A stretch of DNA of 64,000 bases from Conchocele bisecta (GCA_029237695.1 CM055265.1:77804447-77868446), one strand, 5' to 3'; positions 10,720 to 22,671 are shown, numbered from the stretch's first letter. The notes: generated by a model not told the origin, from the letters alone. A program made the numbers and translations.

Positions 10720-11405
10720 ACTATGTCTTTTCCGCTAACATGCAAACATTGAAGTCACCACTGTGGTGTTTTAAAGTCTCTCGTCTTTTACAAACCATCA
10801 ATATCCAACATTGGTTGTTCCATACTGATTTTTGGATCATTCATGGTGTTGAGAATTTTGTTTAGAATTTAATTACTCTGACAACTGCTGTATATCCTGA
10901 TGAGACGGCTCGTTACGAGCCGTCTCAAGCCGTTACGAGCCGTCTCATCCGGATATACAGTCTTCGCTTATGTTATCTTTATATATGGGCTGTAGACTTG
11001 AAAGGCTTAACTCGCTTTTCCTGCAAACATTCCTGCAAACGTCGCCAATGTGGTGTAAAGTGTTTTTCATTTAAACATAGAAATCGCCAATGCGGTGTTG
11101 TAAGGTCGCCCATCTTTTACTTACTCGTCTTTTAATAACTCGCTTCTCGTGCAAACATTGAGGAGGCAATATGGTGTTGTACAGTCGTCCGAATTTTACG
11201 GATTTTGCCTTATGGTTTATAGGGTTCAATTGCCCATCTTTTAATGACTCGCTTCTCATGCAGACATTGAGGCAGCCAATGTGGTGTTGTAAATTCGCCC
11301 GTGTTTTACCAACTCGCTTTTCACGTTCTAAAGTAGCCCGTCTTTTACTAATATAACTCGCTTTTCATGCAAATATTGACGCCGCCAGTGTGGTAGTGTT
11401 GAATA
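10720..11405. repeat. ~78-bp tandem array interrupted by a C fragment
   Basis: Diverged units with the landmarks CTCGCTT, TCATGCAAACATTGAGG, CCAATGTGGTGTTGTA and CGCCCGTCTTTTAC recur roughly six times. A partial C element (10893-11018, GATGAGACGGCTCGTTACGA hairpin) sits inside and splits the array. Confidence 0.75.
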
Positions 11406-11605
11406 GAAGCGACGATCGATTGAATGGCTGTAGCAGCAGTATGGATTTTCCCCCTCGCAGACACGCGTGTACAACAGGAAGGCGTGTATATGCTGTACAT
11501 TTCTGATGCCACGGCATTATCGAAGGTTTGCCGGGCAGACGACACTAGCCGACATGTGTGGTATTGTTCATAAGTGACGTTGACTGTAGAAATGAGGCTG
11601 ATATC

Positions 11606-12112
11606 GGGTTGGTGACCGGTGTAGCTCCTGATCAATAGCGCGCTGCCTTAGCCTGAGACGGATCTACATGAATATTTCTTGTTAGAAGGATGACGGGTGT
11701 TTCATTGATAGAATGGCGAACCGTGTCAGACTGTGCGGATACACAGGCTGATCTGTAGCCTATTTCATCAACATTGCAAAGTATACTTTAGTAGCAAAGT
11801 ATACTTTGAGGGAGAAATTTTCAATTTTATGATAAATTTATTAATTTTTTTTAATATACTGAATATATTACATTATCACAGCCAATTTGGCTGTGATAAT
11901 GTAATAAATTCAGTATAATAATTCTGCATACTTTTAATCATGAAATATATGCATTTGTTAGTTCTATATGAAATAATGCATTTCAGGAAAAATAAATGAT
12001 TACTCCCTCAAAGTATACTTTGCTAGTAAAGTATACTTTGCAATGTTGATGAAATAGGCTACATGATCTACACTGGTGGCAAAACCCATAAGCCCAATAT
12101 CTTACAGCCACA
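11606..12112. mobile_element. Element F, copy 3, split by element E
   Basis: F sequence runs 11606-11754 (GACCGGTGTAGCTCCTGATCA … ACAGGCTGATCT) and resumes at 12063 (GATCTACACTGG … CTTACAGCCACACA). The 308-bp interruption is a complete element E. Confidence 0.85.
11755..12062. mobile_element. Foldback element E, copy 2, nested in F
   Basis: Complete, with GTAGCCTATTTCATCAACAT and ATGTTGATGAAATAGGCTAC ends. Its position inside F shows that it inserted later than that F copy. Confidence 0.88.
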
Positions 12113-12454
12113 CATGCCACTGACATGTTTCTTATGACGTTTTCCGTCAGCCTAGCACCGGATCTGTGTATTTACTGATTTCATCAGAAACGAGGCTCTG
12201 TCGAGTTTCATATTAAAACTGTCAACGAGTTGAATAAATATGTTAAATCAACACAAATATTAACTTATATTTATTGCATAAGCACAACATTATATATGAA
12301 GCTGTACTGATCACCTAACCAGTTTTAGGTGGCGGTGTCATTTATATAAGTTTTAATAGGTCTAGTCTAATGCATCACGTTTTAATACATTGTGTTATGG
12401 AACTATGGCAGTTCATTTTATGAAATACAAGAAATACGAATGCCCCCGCTTCTA
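12113..12454. other. Intronic stretch, nothing recognised
   Basis: AT-rich, without clear repeats or coding signals. Confidence 0.5.
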
Positions 12455-12846
12455 GGTGCATGTTTACGTGGTTACAACAACAACAACAACAACGACTGAA
12501 AGTGTTGAAAGCTCGCCCACTCCAAAGTAAGTATTATTTGATATTTTCCTTAATATGCAACGGATTTTGATGAAATATGGCGCAGCAAACGCCTCTTCAT
12601 GAGCTGCATTTGGTGGTCCAGGGAGTTCGGTAGACACGGAAATCGATTCTTCGCAAAAACGACAGAATTTGGGCCAAAGTACCGAGATAACCAAATGCAG
12701 CTTAACAGGACGCGTTTGATGCGCCATATGTCATGAAAACCCGTTACGTAATACGGACAATATAAAAGAATACGCACTTTGAATCGGATGGATTCTGGAC
12801 ATTTCAGTACTTGCTGTTGTTGTTTGTACCACGTGAGCATAGACCT
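12455..12846. mobile_element. Foldback element G, copy 1 (~390 bp)
   Basis: Arms begin TTTACGTGGTTACAACAACA and end TTTGTACCACGTGAGC. The interior has CCACTCCAAAGTAAGTATTA, ATGAAATATGGCGCAGCAAA and a palindrome around GAAATCGATTCTTCGCAAAA. Frames reading MAHQTRLVKLHLVV recur in several copies only because the DNA is palindromic. Eight whole or partial copies occur. Confidence 0.85.
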
Positions 12847-13085
12847 TGCACTTGAAGCAACATAAATCGAGGGAATTGAATGACAACGATAGAAAACTCG
12901 AAAAAGATGTCGATCAATGGTTATCGTATATACTTGTCGAGAATTTATCGAGATTAATTGCAATACTGCTTGGTACTTATCATTGTGAAAATGTCAAGGC
13001 AGCAAACGCTTTTTGTCAAACCTTCACAATAACTGCTCTGTCGTTTTCGTTGCATTTACAAACATAAATGTCAAGGCAGAACACA

Positions 13086-13326
13086 GTTGTGACTGTGACT
13101 GGAGAAATTGGGCTTATCGATTTTGTGACGCGTGTACAACCTGCTAAGATAACACTTGTGTAGCCTGATAACGATCTATATTGCTTGTTAGAAGCATAGC
13201 GGGTGTTTCACTGATGAAATGGCATACAGTGCAGATCCTGATCAGACTGTGCGGATGCACAGGCTGATCTGGATCTACACTGGTCGCAAAATACATAATA
13301 CCCATTTCTCCAGACACAGTCACATT
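13086..13326. mobile_element. Foldback element F, copy 4
   Basis: Complete-looking: GTTGTGACTGTGACTGGAGA to CCAGACACAGTCACA, with the GCAGATCCTGATCAGACTGT palindrome at 13233-13277. Confidence 0.8.
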
Positions 13327-13753
13327 ATTGCCTAATGCACAATAACAATGTGCTGTACGAGCATTTTGCTTCATTTGCATAAATAAATGTCGAGACAGCA
13401 CACCTTGTTTGTTCACTATTCAAAGTGTGAATTATCTGAGGACGGTGATGTACACGTGCACGTGATGTACAAGGTACACGTAACACTTCAAACCAGAGTA
13501 TATTCTTTCTGGGTCCGTATTCTGACCCAGATTATTTAAACAAACAATACCGTATTTATTCCGCAACATGGGGTTTCATGTTGAACCAACATGATGTATT
13601 AAAATAAGAAAACAACACTTTTAATTTATTAGTGTTAAAGTTAGAGTAATTTCAGTGGATGATTATGTGGTTATGTAATAAATAGAAAGAATCGTGATGA
13701 TGTAATAAGGACTTTTACCAGTGTAGCCATTGATTATCTAGCACATATATTAA

Positions 13754-14216
13754 CCCTTTCACTGGAATGGATTGTGCTATGTTAATTTTCCGACCAATCA
13801 AATCATCACAAAATTAATCCATTTATAAAAAGGTGGTGTTTTTAAAAAATAAAATAAAAAAGAGTAGTTGCAAAAAGTGCAGATCCTGATGAGACGGCTC
13901 GTCACGAGCCGGCTCATCTGGGGCCCGTTTCACTAAACATCGTACGACTAAAATGTTCGTAAGTACAACATTATGAAAGTCTGTAAATTTCACATTAACA
14001 ATGTTTTCTTGTAAATAATTATTAGTTTTACATTTATTGAGCATAGGCTGCATATGCAGCCTATGCTCAATAAATGTAAATCCATAAATTGAAATTTACA
14101 GACGATCTTACATTTGCGCTTACGAACATTTTAGTCGTAGGAAGTTTAGTGAAACGGGTCCCGGGATCTAAACCTTTTTTCCAATACCACTATACAGGTC
14201 TGTGGTGTTGAAATGG
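13754..14216. mobile_element. Element C, copy 2, split by element A
   Basis: TTAA at 13750-13753 and 14217-14220 borders CCCTTTCACTGG … TGAAATGG. The C sequence stops at GGCTCATCTG (13920) and resumes at GGATCTAAAC (about 14163). Confidence 0.88.
13920..14162. mobile_element. Foldback element A, copy 1, nested in C
   Basis: Ends GGGGCCCGTTTCACTAAAC and GTTTAGTGAAACGGGTCCC, subterminal TCGTACGACTAAAATGTTCG, and central palindrome TTGAGCATAGGCTGCATATG. About 240 bp, almost fully self-complementary, non-coding. Twelve copies lie in the introns. Confidence 0.92.
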
Positions 14217-14220
14217 TTAA

Positions 14221-14837
14221 ATGTCTAAGGGTTTCGGTACAGACCTCATGAATGTGTTTGAAACTCCAGCACATAAGTGAACAGTGGAGACCCTGACCAG
14301 ACTACGCACACTCAACACATTTTATGTATTGCCTTGTCATAGCGGGTCAAAAGTTTCCAATTAAAATAGGCAAAACCAATCGGACCCAGGTGGCAGTAAT
14401 CATTTAAATACTTACACCATCCTCTCCGTCGCAGAGGTAGAATGTGATTTATTACACTCTTGCAAATTATTTGCACGGGTTTCGCTGTGAGAGAAAACCC
14501 GTAATCAACTCCTTACAAATAATACACCATGAATAGAACACCCGTAATTGCGCGCCTGTTTCTTGGAAACCACGAGCTATCATGCACAATGTTTAATTTT
14601 TATTACAGTCAAAATAAAGATATTTGAAATTTTGGAAAGGGTCTCGACTAATGTAGAATGTTAATGTGATTGAACACATTCCAAACATGCACTCAAATAT
14701 ATCTGGTTCATAGAGACAGCTGCGTAATTTGGATTTCCAAAAGTTTACATGACGTCACATTTGACGTCACACAACGTAACGTCAAAACGCGGGAAAACAC
14801 GTCATTGTATAACTATTCATACGCACATAACAATTCA
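14221..14837. other. Intronic stretch, nothing recognised
   Basis: No element ends or coding signals are clear. ACGTCACATTTGACGTCACA at 14752-14771 holds two TGACGTCA-type half matches. Confidence 0.45.
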
Positions 14838-15122
14838 TTGATTATAATCTCAAAAATAGACTAAATATCCATATGTATCCGCCGTGGACGTGTAATAAAT
14901 AGGATATTCCATCATTGATTATAATCTCAAAAATAGACTAAATATCCATATGTATCCGCCGTGGACGTGTAATAAATATGATATTCCATCGTAATGTTTG
15001 AATAGCGGAAATAATACACTCGTGTCCGTCGGCGTCCGTGCAAGCAACTCGTTCGCTACACTCACTCGTTGCTTACGCGGAAGCCGACGCACACTCGTGT
15101 ATTATTTCCCGCTATTCAAAAT
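14838..15122. repeat. 75-bp direct duplication plus hairpin
   Basis: TTGATTATAATCTCAAAAAT … GATATTCCATC occurs twice in tandem (14838-14911 and 14913-14989) with one or two differences. Next to it, 15000-15120 is a foldback with arms AATAGCGGAAATAATACACT and AGTGTATTATTTCCCGCTATT. Confidence 0.8.
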
Positions 15123-15462
15123 GAACGATGGAATATCCTCTATATATTTCCACCGGGTTCATATTAAACTCCATCACAGAGCCTATAATCAATGGGATGA
15201 GGCCATAATTACTTGGCAAATGAATTCATTAATATTACATGGATTTAGACCCTTCGTAAAAGTTTCTTAGTGCATTACGCAAGTCTATTAAGACGCAGTA
15301 TACGATTAGCGCGATCAATAATGTGTTTTAAGCCATAGTCGTATCTGTTGGTATGCTGTTAGTAAATCTTGTTTGTATCCGTAAAATGTTTCAACCTTTC
15401 GACGTCTTAAATGCTAAATGTGTTTAAAATGTATTGCAAATAATAAAAAAACAACAAGAACA

Positions 15463-16655
15463 CGGATTTATCCCGTCAACACAGTGCGTATGTGCCGTGA
15501 AACACGGTGCAGTGAAACATTTAATAAGAATATGTGCGGTGACTGGGGTTATTTGTTTTGCATTTTAAAGCCATTTGTAGGTATTGACGTGATAAACAGA
15601 ATAGTAGGTTAGTGCCGTGAATGGGAAAAATATCTGGCGCGGCACGGAAACGGGATGTGCTCGGCAGAGCCTCGCCCATCCCGTTTCCTAAGCCTTGCCA
15701 GATATTGTTTCCCATTCACAAAACTTACCTACTATTCTCTATTTCCACAGTGTATTAACACAGTGTAATAAGAGTCATTATACGCTAGTGCAATGCATGT
15801 GAAAATAAGACTGCTACAGAAATAGAGAATAGTAGGTTAGTGCCGTGAATGGGAAAACATATCTGGTAAGGCTCAAGAAACGGCAGAGCCTCGCCCATCC
15901 CGTTTCCGTGCCGCGCCAGATATTTTTTCCCATTCACGGCACTAACCTACTATTCTATTTATCCCGTGAACACCTACAAATGGCTGTAAAATGCAAAAAT
16001 AGTATTGACTGGATATCAAAAATGTTTTACGGCACCGTGTTTCACGGCACATACGCACTGTGTTGACGGGATAAAACACGTTATGGATGTAGTGCAGCAT
16101 GAATGCATGATTCTATGTTTATGCAATAAATACGATATATCATTTGTGCTGATTATGTCTTAAGAAAATCAGTGAACGCGTTTAATATATATATACAATG
16201 TATCATATTAAATCATCACTCGTGTAATATCCCCTATCTATAGCATGGATATAGTAATTTAAAACCGTAATGCCATCGATCCTTGAGAAGCGCAACTAAG
16301 TGTAAGGGACCATGTAGACAATTGGAAACGGAATGGATTCTGATAATGCTATAAGTATATGCTGCATTGGCCATCGACCGACGAAATGATATAGAGAATA
16401 GTAGGTTAGTGCCGTGAATGGGAAAAAATATCTGGCAAGGCTCAGGAAACGGGATGGGCGAGGCTCTGCCGAGCACATCCCGTTTCCGTGCCGCACCAGA
16501 TATTTTTTCCCATTCACGGCACTAACCTACTATTCTATTTATCCCGTCAACACCTAAAAATGGCTTTAAAATGCAAAAATAGTATTGACTGGATATCAAA
16601 AATGTTTCACGGCACCGTGTTTCACTGCACATACGCACTGTGTTGACGGAATAAA
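15463..16655. mobile_element. Cluster of three foldback elements I
   Basis: Three copies of the hairpin beginning GTGCCGTGAATGGGAAAA and closing at TTTTCCCATTCACGGCAC (15611-15721, 15840-15947, 16410-16525). Their centre is an AAACGGGATGNGC inverted pair. Each is bordered by TATCCCGTCAACAC, AAATGGCTTTAAAATGCAAA and a second small palindrome CACGGCACCGTGTTTCACGG. A fourth copy is at 59862-60280. Confidence 0.82.
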
Positions 16656-16710
16656 TTATGTTATGCGCGACCAGCGTAGCCCAGTACAATTATGCGCATT
16701 TTCGCAGTCT

Positions 16711-16895
16711 GGGGGCCGTTTCACCAAGCTTCGTACTACTAAAATGTTCGTAAGTGCAAAATTATGATAGTCTGTAAATTTCACATTAACACTGTTGTTT
16801 TTTGGAAATAATTATTGGATTTACATTTATTGAGCATAGGCTGCATATGCACTTACGAACATGTTAGTCGTACGAAGTTTAGTGAAACGGCCCCC
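16711..16895. mobile_element. Foldback element A, copy 2 (internally shortened)
   Basis: Ends GGGGGCCGTTTCACC and AGTGAAACGGCCCCC are intact; much of the right inner arm is missing. It interrupts an F-related hairpin (GCGACCAGCGTAGCCC … GATCTAG). Confidence 0.85.
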
Positions 16896-17446
16896 TGATC
16901 TAGAATGATGTTCGCATCACCGCAATCGATATTATATCGTTGTTTTTAGTACAGCTGGATTTGATTGATACTATAAAGATGGGTAATCAGACGATTGGAC
17001 TTCTGATTCGATTCATGAAAGAATAGATTCATTAATTACTTACATATGTCCTGTGAACTGGTTGGTACAAGAATAAAATAGACGGTGTTACGACATATAC
17101 GAGGGACAATGAGAAAATATCCTACATTTAAATAAAAAATAACATTTGGTCACAGCATGCGAGTATACATGCACCAAACTGGCATATAACTCGTATATCT
17201 TTGACTATTTCTCAATTATTATCATATCCTCTTTAGCATTGCGTTGAACTGATATATTCATTGATATACCACATGAATGCCATTACAGTGGAACCTCTCT
17301 AAACAGACTCCAAGAAAATACATGTGATCTCATTTTGAGCGGTTTCTTGGTAACGCATCTCAGATTCAAATGCATGGTCATGATTGCAAAAGACATAAGT
17401 ATGTCACAGAATGGTCATATGTCATATGCGATAAAATGCCTGATTT
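16896..17446. other. Intronic stretch, nothing recognised
   Basis: AT-rich. One half-copy of element D (GTGGAACCTCTCTAAAC) lies at 17288-17310. Confidence 0.5.
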
Positions 17447-17519
17447 ATAGTGGAACGTCTCTAAACCAGACACCATGGGGAGCTCCCAGGGTGTCCGGTT
17501 TAGAGGGGTTCCACTGTAC
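17447..17519. mobile_element. Foldback element D, copy 2
   Basis: TATAGTGGAACGTCTCTAAA to TTTAGAGGGGTTCCACTGTA, about 72 bp, with TA at both outer ends. Confidence 0.82.
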
Positions 17520-17813
17520 ATTCCAGTTTCGGTTGTAACTAGCCACTTGCGAAACGTTTCGATTACCCTCGTATGCTGAGGTGGATTGCTTTGCAATTTG
17601 TGCTAATTGGTTACATCGCTGCATTATGTTTTGTCCTCTGATGCTTAATTTTATTTTGCATTTCTGTGTTGAAAACATGGTTTGTTGCACATGAAAATCG
17701 TATCGAAGACATCTTTTGACAGCGCATTAAAATCGGGGTTCCAATCTTGGACAAATATGAGTTAAATTAATATTTAAGAAAGAAACACAGACACGTTACG
17801 TTTGCAGTTTTAA

Positions 17814-18049
17814 CCCTTTGAACCCGAAATCCCGCTATATAGTGGTTTATGCAAAAAGTGCAGATCCAGATGAGCCGGCTCGTAACGAGCCGTCTCATCA
17901 GGATCTGCCCTTTTTGCAAGTAATTTTCATATTTCTTAGAACAAAAACACCCCCTTTTCATAAATGGACGAATCTGAAAATCATTTTGTGACCATTGGAT
18001 TGGTCGGAACATTAGCATATCACATTCCAGTTCCTTAGGGTTGAAAGGG
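17814..18049. mobile_element. Foldback element C, copy 3 (reverse)
   Basis: TTAA at 17810-17813 and 18050-18053. The GATGAGCCGGCTCGTAACGA hairpin lies near its left end, so it is inverted relative to copies 1 and 2. Confidence 0.87.
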
Positions 18050-18273
18050 TTAAAAGCAAATATTTTATCTACATCTGTTCTGCAGTCAATACACTTATGT
18101 CGAAACTTTAAAATGGGAACATAAATCGGTCTTTGGTTGTTTACACATTTATATTATTTTATAAGTATTTATAAATAAAAAAGCGACAACTGCAGACGAT
18201 GTACGTCATTTCAAGTTCACAGAAACCATTCATAATTATTACACTTTACGTGAATTTATGCTTGTCTGTTGTG

Positions 18274-18672
18274 TACGGAGCCCCACAGGAGACATGGACT
18301 TTATTTTATTAATTCGTTCCCACGAAATAACAATTCGTTCCCTCAATTTAACAATTTGTTCCCTCGAATTCATAGTTCGTTCCCACGATATAACAATTCG
18401 TTCCGTCGAATTAACTATTCGTTCCCACGAAATGACAATTCGTTCCCTCAATTTAACAATTCGTTCCCTCGAATTAACAATTCGTTCACACGATGTAACA
18501 ATTGGGGCAAGTTGTTATTTCGTGGGAACGAATTGTTAAATTGAGGGAACGAATCGTGGGAACGAATTGTTAAATTGAGGGAATGAATTGTTATTTCGTG
18601 GGAACTAATTGTTATTTTGTGGGAACGAATTAATAAAAAAAATGAATTCTACGTCCCCTGCGGCGCTCCGTA
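18274..18672. mobile_element. Element B, copy 2, exact 6-bp TSD
   Basis: TSD GTTGTG at 18268-18273 and 18673-18678. The left arm carries nine 21-bp units; the right arm carries about five in opposite orientation, meeting near 18505-18525. Unit-variant order matches copies 1, 3 and 5. Confidence 0.93.
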
Positions 18673-18678
18673 GTTGTG

Positions 18679-19074
18679 AACTATTTGAAAAAGTAGTTCT
18701 TGCAGGCATAGGAATGGCAAATTAAAACATACGCGGCACACACAGTACCAGTTCCGCCTGCGCATTCGACTACGCGCGCAGTCAGATGAAGACTGAAGGT
18801 CTATGTATTTCGCTACTCAGTCGCCTAACTAATGATCAGGTAATGCGAATGTGCAAAATAATCAGGATCTACTCTACTATTGTAATGAATGGCGTAAAGT
18901 CCATTTCCTCAAATAGTCCCATGAATACTCTCTGTGTGCAAGCGGCATTTGATTGAAATCACGTGTATCCGTTTGTCGTCTGCTAACGCATGGTAGAGAC
19001 TGCTGCATTTAAGCTGAGGAAACGCCATTTTGTTTGTGGAAAATCATAAATATTTTCTTTATATGTGCTAAGAA
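18679..19074. other. Intronic stretch, nothing recognised
   Basis: No clear repeats or coding evidence. Confidence 0.45.
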
Positions 19075-19146
19075 GTATATGGCGTGACCACAATGTGAAC
19101 CGTCTCGCCGAGACGGTTCAAATGAGTGGTCACAACATATACTTTC
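19075..19146. repeat. Hairpin family P, copy 1
   Basis: AGTATATGGCGTGACCAC … GAACCGTCTCGCCGAGACGGTTC … GTGGTCACAACATATACT. Related hairpins are at 58527-58606 and 59938-59988. Confidence 0.75.
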
Positions 19147-19761
19147 ATTGAGGAATAACAAAAATAAAACATAAAAAATCACAAAAAATAAAAAAATAAC
19201 AAAAGAGGTATCCCGATTGTAATGAGATAGAGAAGCCTTACAGTTGAAACTCGTACCGGTAGGATGCTATTACGCAACAGGCTACTGTGTATTTTTCGTT
19301 CAATTTCAATGACGCAAAATTTCCATTCACACAAACGTCAACCATAACACGCATGCGTCAATGAGCGCGCGCAGAGACTATAACGCCAGACGACATGGCA
19401 TAATTTAGCAGACGACAGTGGAGTCGCGTGCATACAGGCAAGTATATTATTGACGCCGCCATGGAATGTATTTTGCCAGTTTCATGTCTGGATACACCCG
19501 GTTAAATGACGATATATATACACACGAGCAACTATGTCCGCACAAAAATGTCGGCACAAGCAAATACGTCCACATGAACTAATATGTCCGCAGATATATT
19601 CGCGTTTCTGTAAGAAGCGAATATGTCCGTATGTGACGAAAATGTCCGCAGTAATGCTGCGAGTCGTATCAAAGTATTCGACCAGCTGGATTAAAGTTCT
19701 GTCCCTATGCTTATAACATTTATAAAACAATTATTTTGATTGGCCAAGCCAATTCAATGCT
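19147..19761. other. Intronic stretch with ATGTCCGCA-type repeat
   Basis: Between 19530 and 19655 the words AATATGTCCGCA, AATGTCGGCAC and ATACGTCCACA recur at about 17-25 bp spacing. This is a weak tandem repeat. Otherwise nothing is seen. Confidence 0.5.
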
Positions 19762-19997
19762 GGGGGTCGTTTCACTAAACTTGTAGGACTAAAATGTTCG
19801 TAAGTGCAAATTTAGGATCGTCTGGAAATTTCAATTGATGTATTTACATTTATTGAGCATAGGCTGCAGCCTATGCTCAATAAATGTAAATACAATAATT
19901 GTTTACAAGAAAACATTATTAATGTGAAATTTACAGACTATCATAATTTTGCACTTACAAACATTTTAGTCGTACGAAGTTTAGTGAAACGACCCCC
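19762..19997. mobile_element. Foldback element A, copy 3
   Basis: GGGGGTCGTTTCACTAAAC to GTTTAGTGAAACGACCCCC. Both ends carry the compensating C-to-T/G-to-A change, so the arms remain paired. Confidence 0.9.
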
Positions 19998-20628
19998 AGG
20001 ACCTTAACTGAAGGTATAGACCAACTATTCAGGTTACATGCCAGCAATTCTGGAGGTTACCAGTTAGCCGACGGCATGACATGTGGATGGATAGGCTAAC
20101 CGACCTGTTGGCATTTCTGGCGATTTAATCAACGGCATTGGACACAAAATACTGACCGGCCGAATTGGTCGTTCAATCAATGGGACTGAGAGTACATGCG
20201 GAAAGCTACATGTATATGGGAGGTCGTATGACAACAATAGACTTACGGCCTTTGCGACCTACATATAGTTTCACCAACGTACACACTGGCTAAATGCAAA
20301 CAGCACCGGCCGCGTACCGTATCGAGTTTCTATATCGAGATTCCTGGGACCATATCAAGAGATCGGTCTATAGTTTGTGACTGACGCTTATCTCTCAGGC
20401 TTAGTGTTTCCATACCATGTTCGATGGCACGTGTAGGTTAGAGACTACGAAATGGTGCGAAATCGCCAATGGGATATGCAAAAGTAGTCCGGTATAAAAT
20501 AATAGTTCGGATGATTTGAGGTCACAGCCACAGTATGCTTACAAATATTGATCCATTACTGCACAGTTTCACTTGAAGAAAAATTTGGGGGGACGTGACG
20601 AGGTTGAATTATTCTTTCTTAGGAGTCA
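19998..20628. other. Intronic stretch, nothing recognised
   Basis: Higher GC than its surroundings, but no frame longer than about 60 codons and no clear repeat. Confidence 0.45.
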
Positions 20629-21023
20629 AGGTGTATGATCACGTGGTACTAACAACAACAACAAGTACCGATTCAAAGTACGTATTCTGTTATAGTGTCC
20701 TTATTACGTAACGGATTGTGATGAAATATGGCGCATCAAAAGCGTCTTGTTAAGATGCATTTGGTGGTCTTTGTATGTTCGCCCAAACTTATGTCGTTTT
20801 TGCGAAGAATCGATTTCCGTTTCTCCGACACGGAAATCGATTCTTCGCAAAAACGACATGTGTCTGTGCCAAACTCCATAGACCACCAAATGCAGATCAC
20901 GAAGCCGCGTTTGCTGCGCCATATTTCATCAAAATCCGTTGCATATTAAGGAAACTATCAAATAATACTTACTTTGGAGTGGGCGACGTTGTTGTTGTTG
21001 TAACCACGTGATCATGCACATTG
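20629..21023. mobile_element. Foldback element G, copy 2
   Basis: Ends AAGGTGTATGATCACGTGG and CCACGTGATCATGCACATT. Central CGATTTCCGTTTCTCCGACA palindrome at about 20808-20865. Confidence 0.85.
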
Positions 21024-21126
21024 GGAGTCAGTGAACCTATTGTTTTATTCATACATTCCAGTGCAGATAGGCTGCAGGTCATGTAGAAGTAAGTCAAACA
21101 GCATACACACGAATCGTGACAGTATT

Positions 21127-21280
21127 TACGGAAGCCCATTAGGGCCACTTCACTTTTTTGTTATATTTTCTTGAATTTTCATGATACTTTCTTGAATTTT
21201 CGAGATCTTTTCTTGAATTTTCAACATCTTGAATACATGGAAATTAAAAAAAGTGAAGTGGCCCTAATGGGCTTCCGTAC
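21127..21280. mobile_element. Foldback element Q, copy 1, close to exon-3 donor
   Basis: Ends TACGGAAGCCCATTAGGGCC and complement. The left arm holds CTTGAATTTTC repeated at 21-bp spacing three times. In the pre-mRNA this hairpin starts 67 nt downstream of the exon-3 5' splice site. The flanking six bases (AGTATT, CATATT) match only partly. Confidence 0.85.
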
Positions 21281-21346
21281 ATATTGGATGGGATACGGTT
21301 AAATTAAATAGAAAACGTTGTAGTGTGTTCTAACCTGTAGAATTAC

Positions 21347-21488
21347 CTCTCTGTCGTTCGCCCCGAAAGGTATGTTTAGCGTGCCCATGGCGCGTATAAT
21401 GGCGACGAGGGACTGGATTGTGTTACTGTAGACTACCGGCTTGTACTGCTTGTTGTCTTCACTTGTAAAGCCGCCTTCGTGAATGATT
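21347..21488 (-). CDS. GNAO1: Galpha-o coding exon 3
   Basis: This 142-bp exon encodes residues 54-101: [27 protein letters not shown] (linker 1 and helix A, strongly Go-like), [10 protein letters not shown] and [10 protein letters not shown]. The acceptor is TCTCGTTTCAG followed by AATCATTCAC, whose first base finishes K54; the donor is GAG followed by GTAATT. It ends in phase 0, matching exon 4. The flanking introns are 16.4 and 34.5 kb. The DNA around it is repeat-rich on both sides: Q at 21280, E from 21728. Confidence 0.97.
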
Positions 21489-21727
21489 CTGAAACGAGAA
21501 GCACACATGTGTAATGCTATGTTAAATTACGACGACGACGATGACGACCACACACAATCATGCGTTTACCTAATCTTATTTAATGGCCGTTTTCACAATG
21601 TTTCAAGCATACCTGTACATTTAAAGCAAATGGGTACTTTCCCGAAATGTTGCATAAAGTTGACAAAAATCCGTATGGCCTCTGGAATGTTTGCCAACTT
21701 ATAACTTTGCTGACGTAAAATATGGCT

Positions 21728-22060
21728 GTAGCAGATTTCAGCAAAATTGCAAAGTATACTTAAATTGCTAAGTACACTTGGAGGGAGAAATTTTCAATTT
21801 AAGGATAATCTTTTTTTATTTAATGAAATAAAATATTTTCTGACCAAATTATTGTACTGAACTTATTACATTATCACAGCCATTTTGGCTGTGATAATGT
21901 AATACATTCAGTATAATAATTCTGCATACTTTTAATCATAAACTATATACAGTCGTTAGTACTATATGCAATAATGCATTTCGGGAAAAATAACTGATTA
22001 CTCCCTCAAAGTATACTCAGCTAGATAAGTAAGCTTAGCAATTTTGGTGAAATCGGCTAC
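21728..22060. mobile_element. Foldback element E, copy 3
   Basis: Diverged: GTAGCAGATTTCAGCAAAAT to ATTTTGGTGAAATCGGCTAC. It lies 240 bp upstream of exon 3 in gene orientation. Confidence 0.82.
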
Positions 22061-22210
22061 TGAATTTGATGTTGATGTCGGCGGAAAATTGTTATGCTAT
22101 ATAAGGAAGGTAATTCCGAGGCATCGCCGTACGAGTGACGCGCTCATGTAACCCTATCCTACCCTGGCTAATGTCTTGGCGGGCCATGGACGACCCGTTT
22201 GGAGGGATTC

Positions 22211-22611
22211 CAGGGCTCCAGATAAGGGATTAGTAATTGAGTATATGCACTCCATCATATCTGAAGCAATTGGGTATTTCAATATTTTAATTGGGTAAAA
22301 TAAAATCACACTACTGTTTACACATCAACAGACAGCAATTATTGAATAGTTTGCTTCGAAATGAAAACATGTCTTGGCATTTCATTAGAATTGTCTCCTT
22401 GGAGACAATTCTAATGAAATACCAAGATGTGTTTTCATGGAAAATAAGAAAAATATGCTATATTTGTGGTCTGGTTATTGTTTTCTGTAGCATGATAATG
22501 GTACCACACATTTGTTATTGCTTTTTGATACTCGCTACTTCTGATTTCAATTGGGTTTTTGGCAATTTTAATTGGGTATTTACGCAAATACGCAGCTTAT
22601 CTGGAGCTCTG
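22211..22611. mobile_element. Foldback element H, copy 2
   Basis: CAGGGCTCCAGATAAGGG to TTATCTGGAGCTCTG, with the near-perfect centre GAATTGTCTCCTTGGAGACA at 22388-22407. GGATTC precedes it and GGATTCC overlaps its right border, a possible short target duplication. Confidence 0.82.
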
Positions 22612-22671
22612 GATTCCACAGTATTCAAGTATTTGGACACTTTATCCCATTTCTGCCTAATAACGTAATCG

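Noticed and set aside
20704..20949. MAHQ(T/K)RL…HLVV frames recurring in several places as a gene family
   Set aside because: They lie in palindromic G elements and appear on both strands; conservation is that of the DNA element.
21299..21508. 69-codon minus frame starting [12 protein letters not shown] as a gene start
   Set aside because: The ATG and first residues are intronic; the acceptor lies at 21489-21490, so only exon 3 is real.
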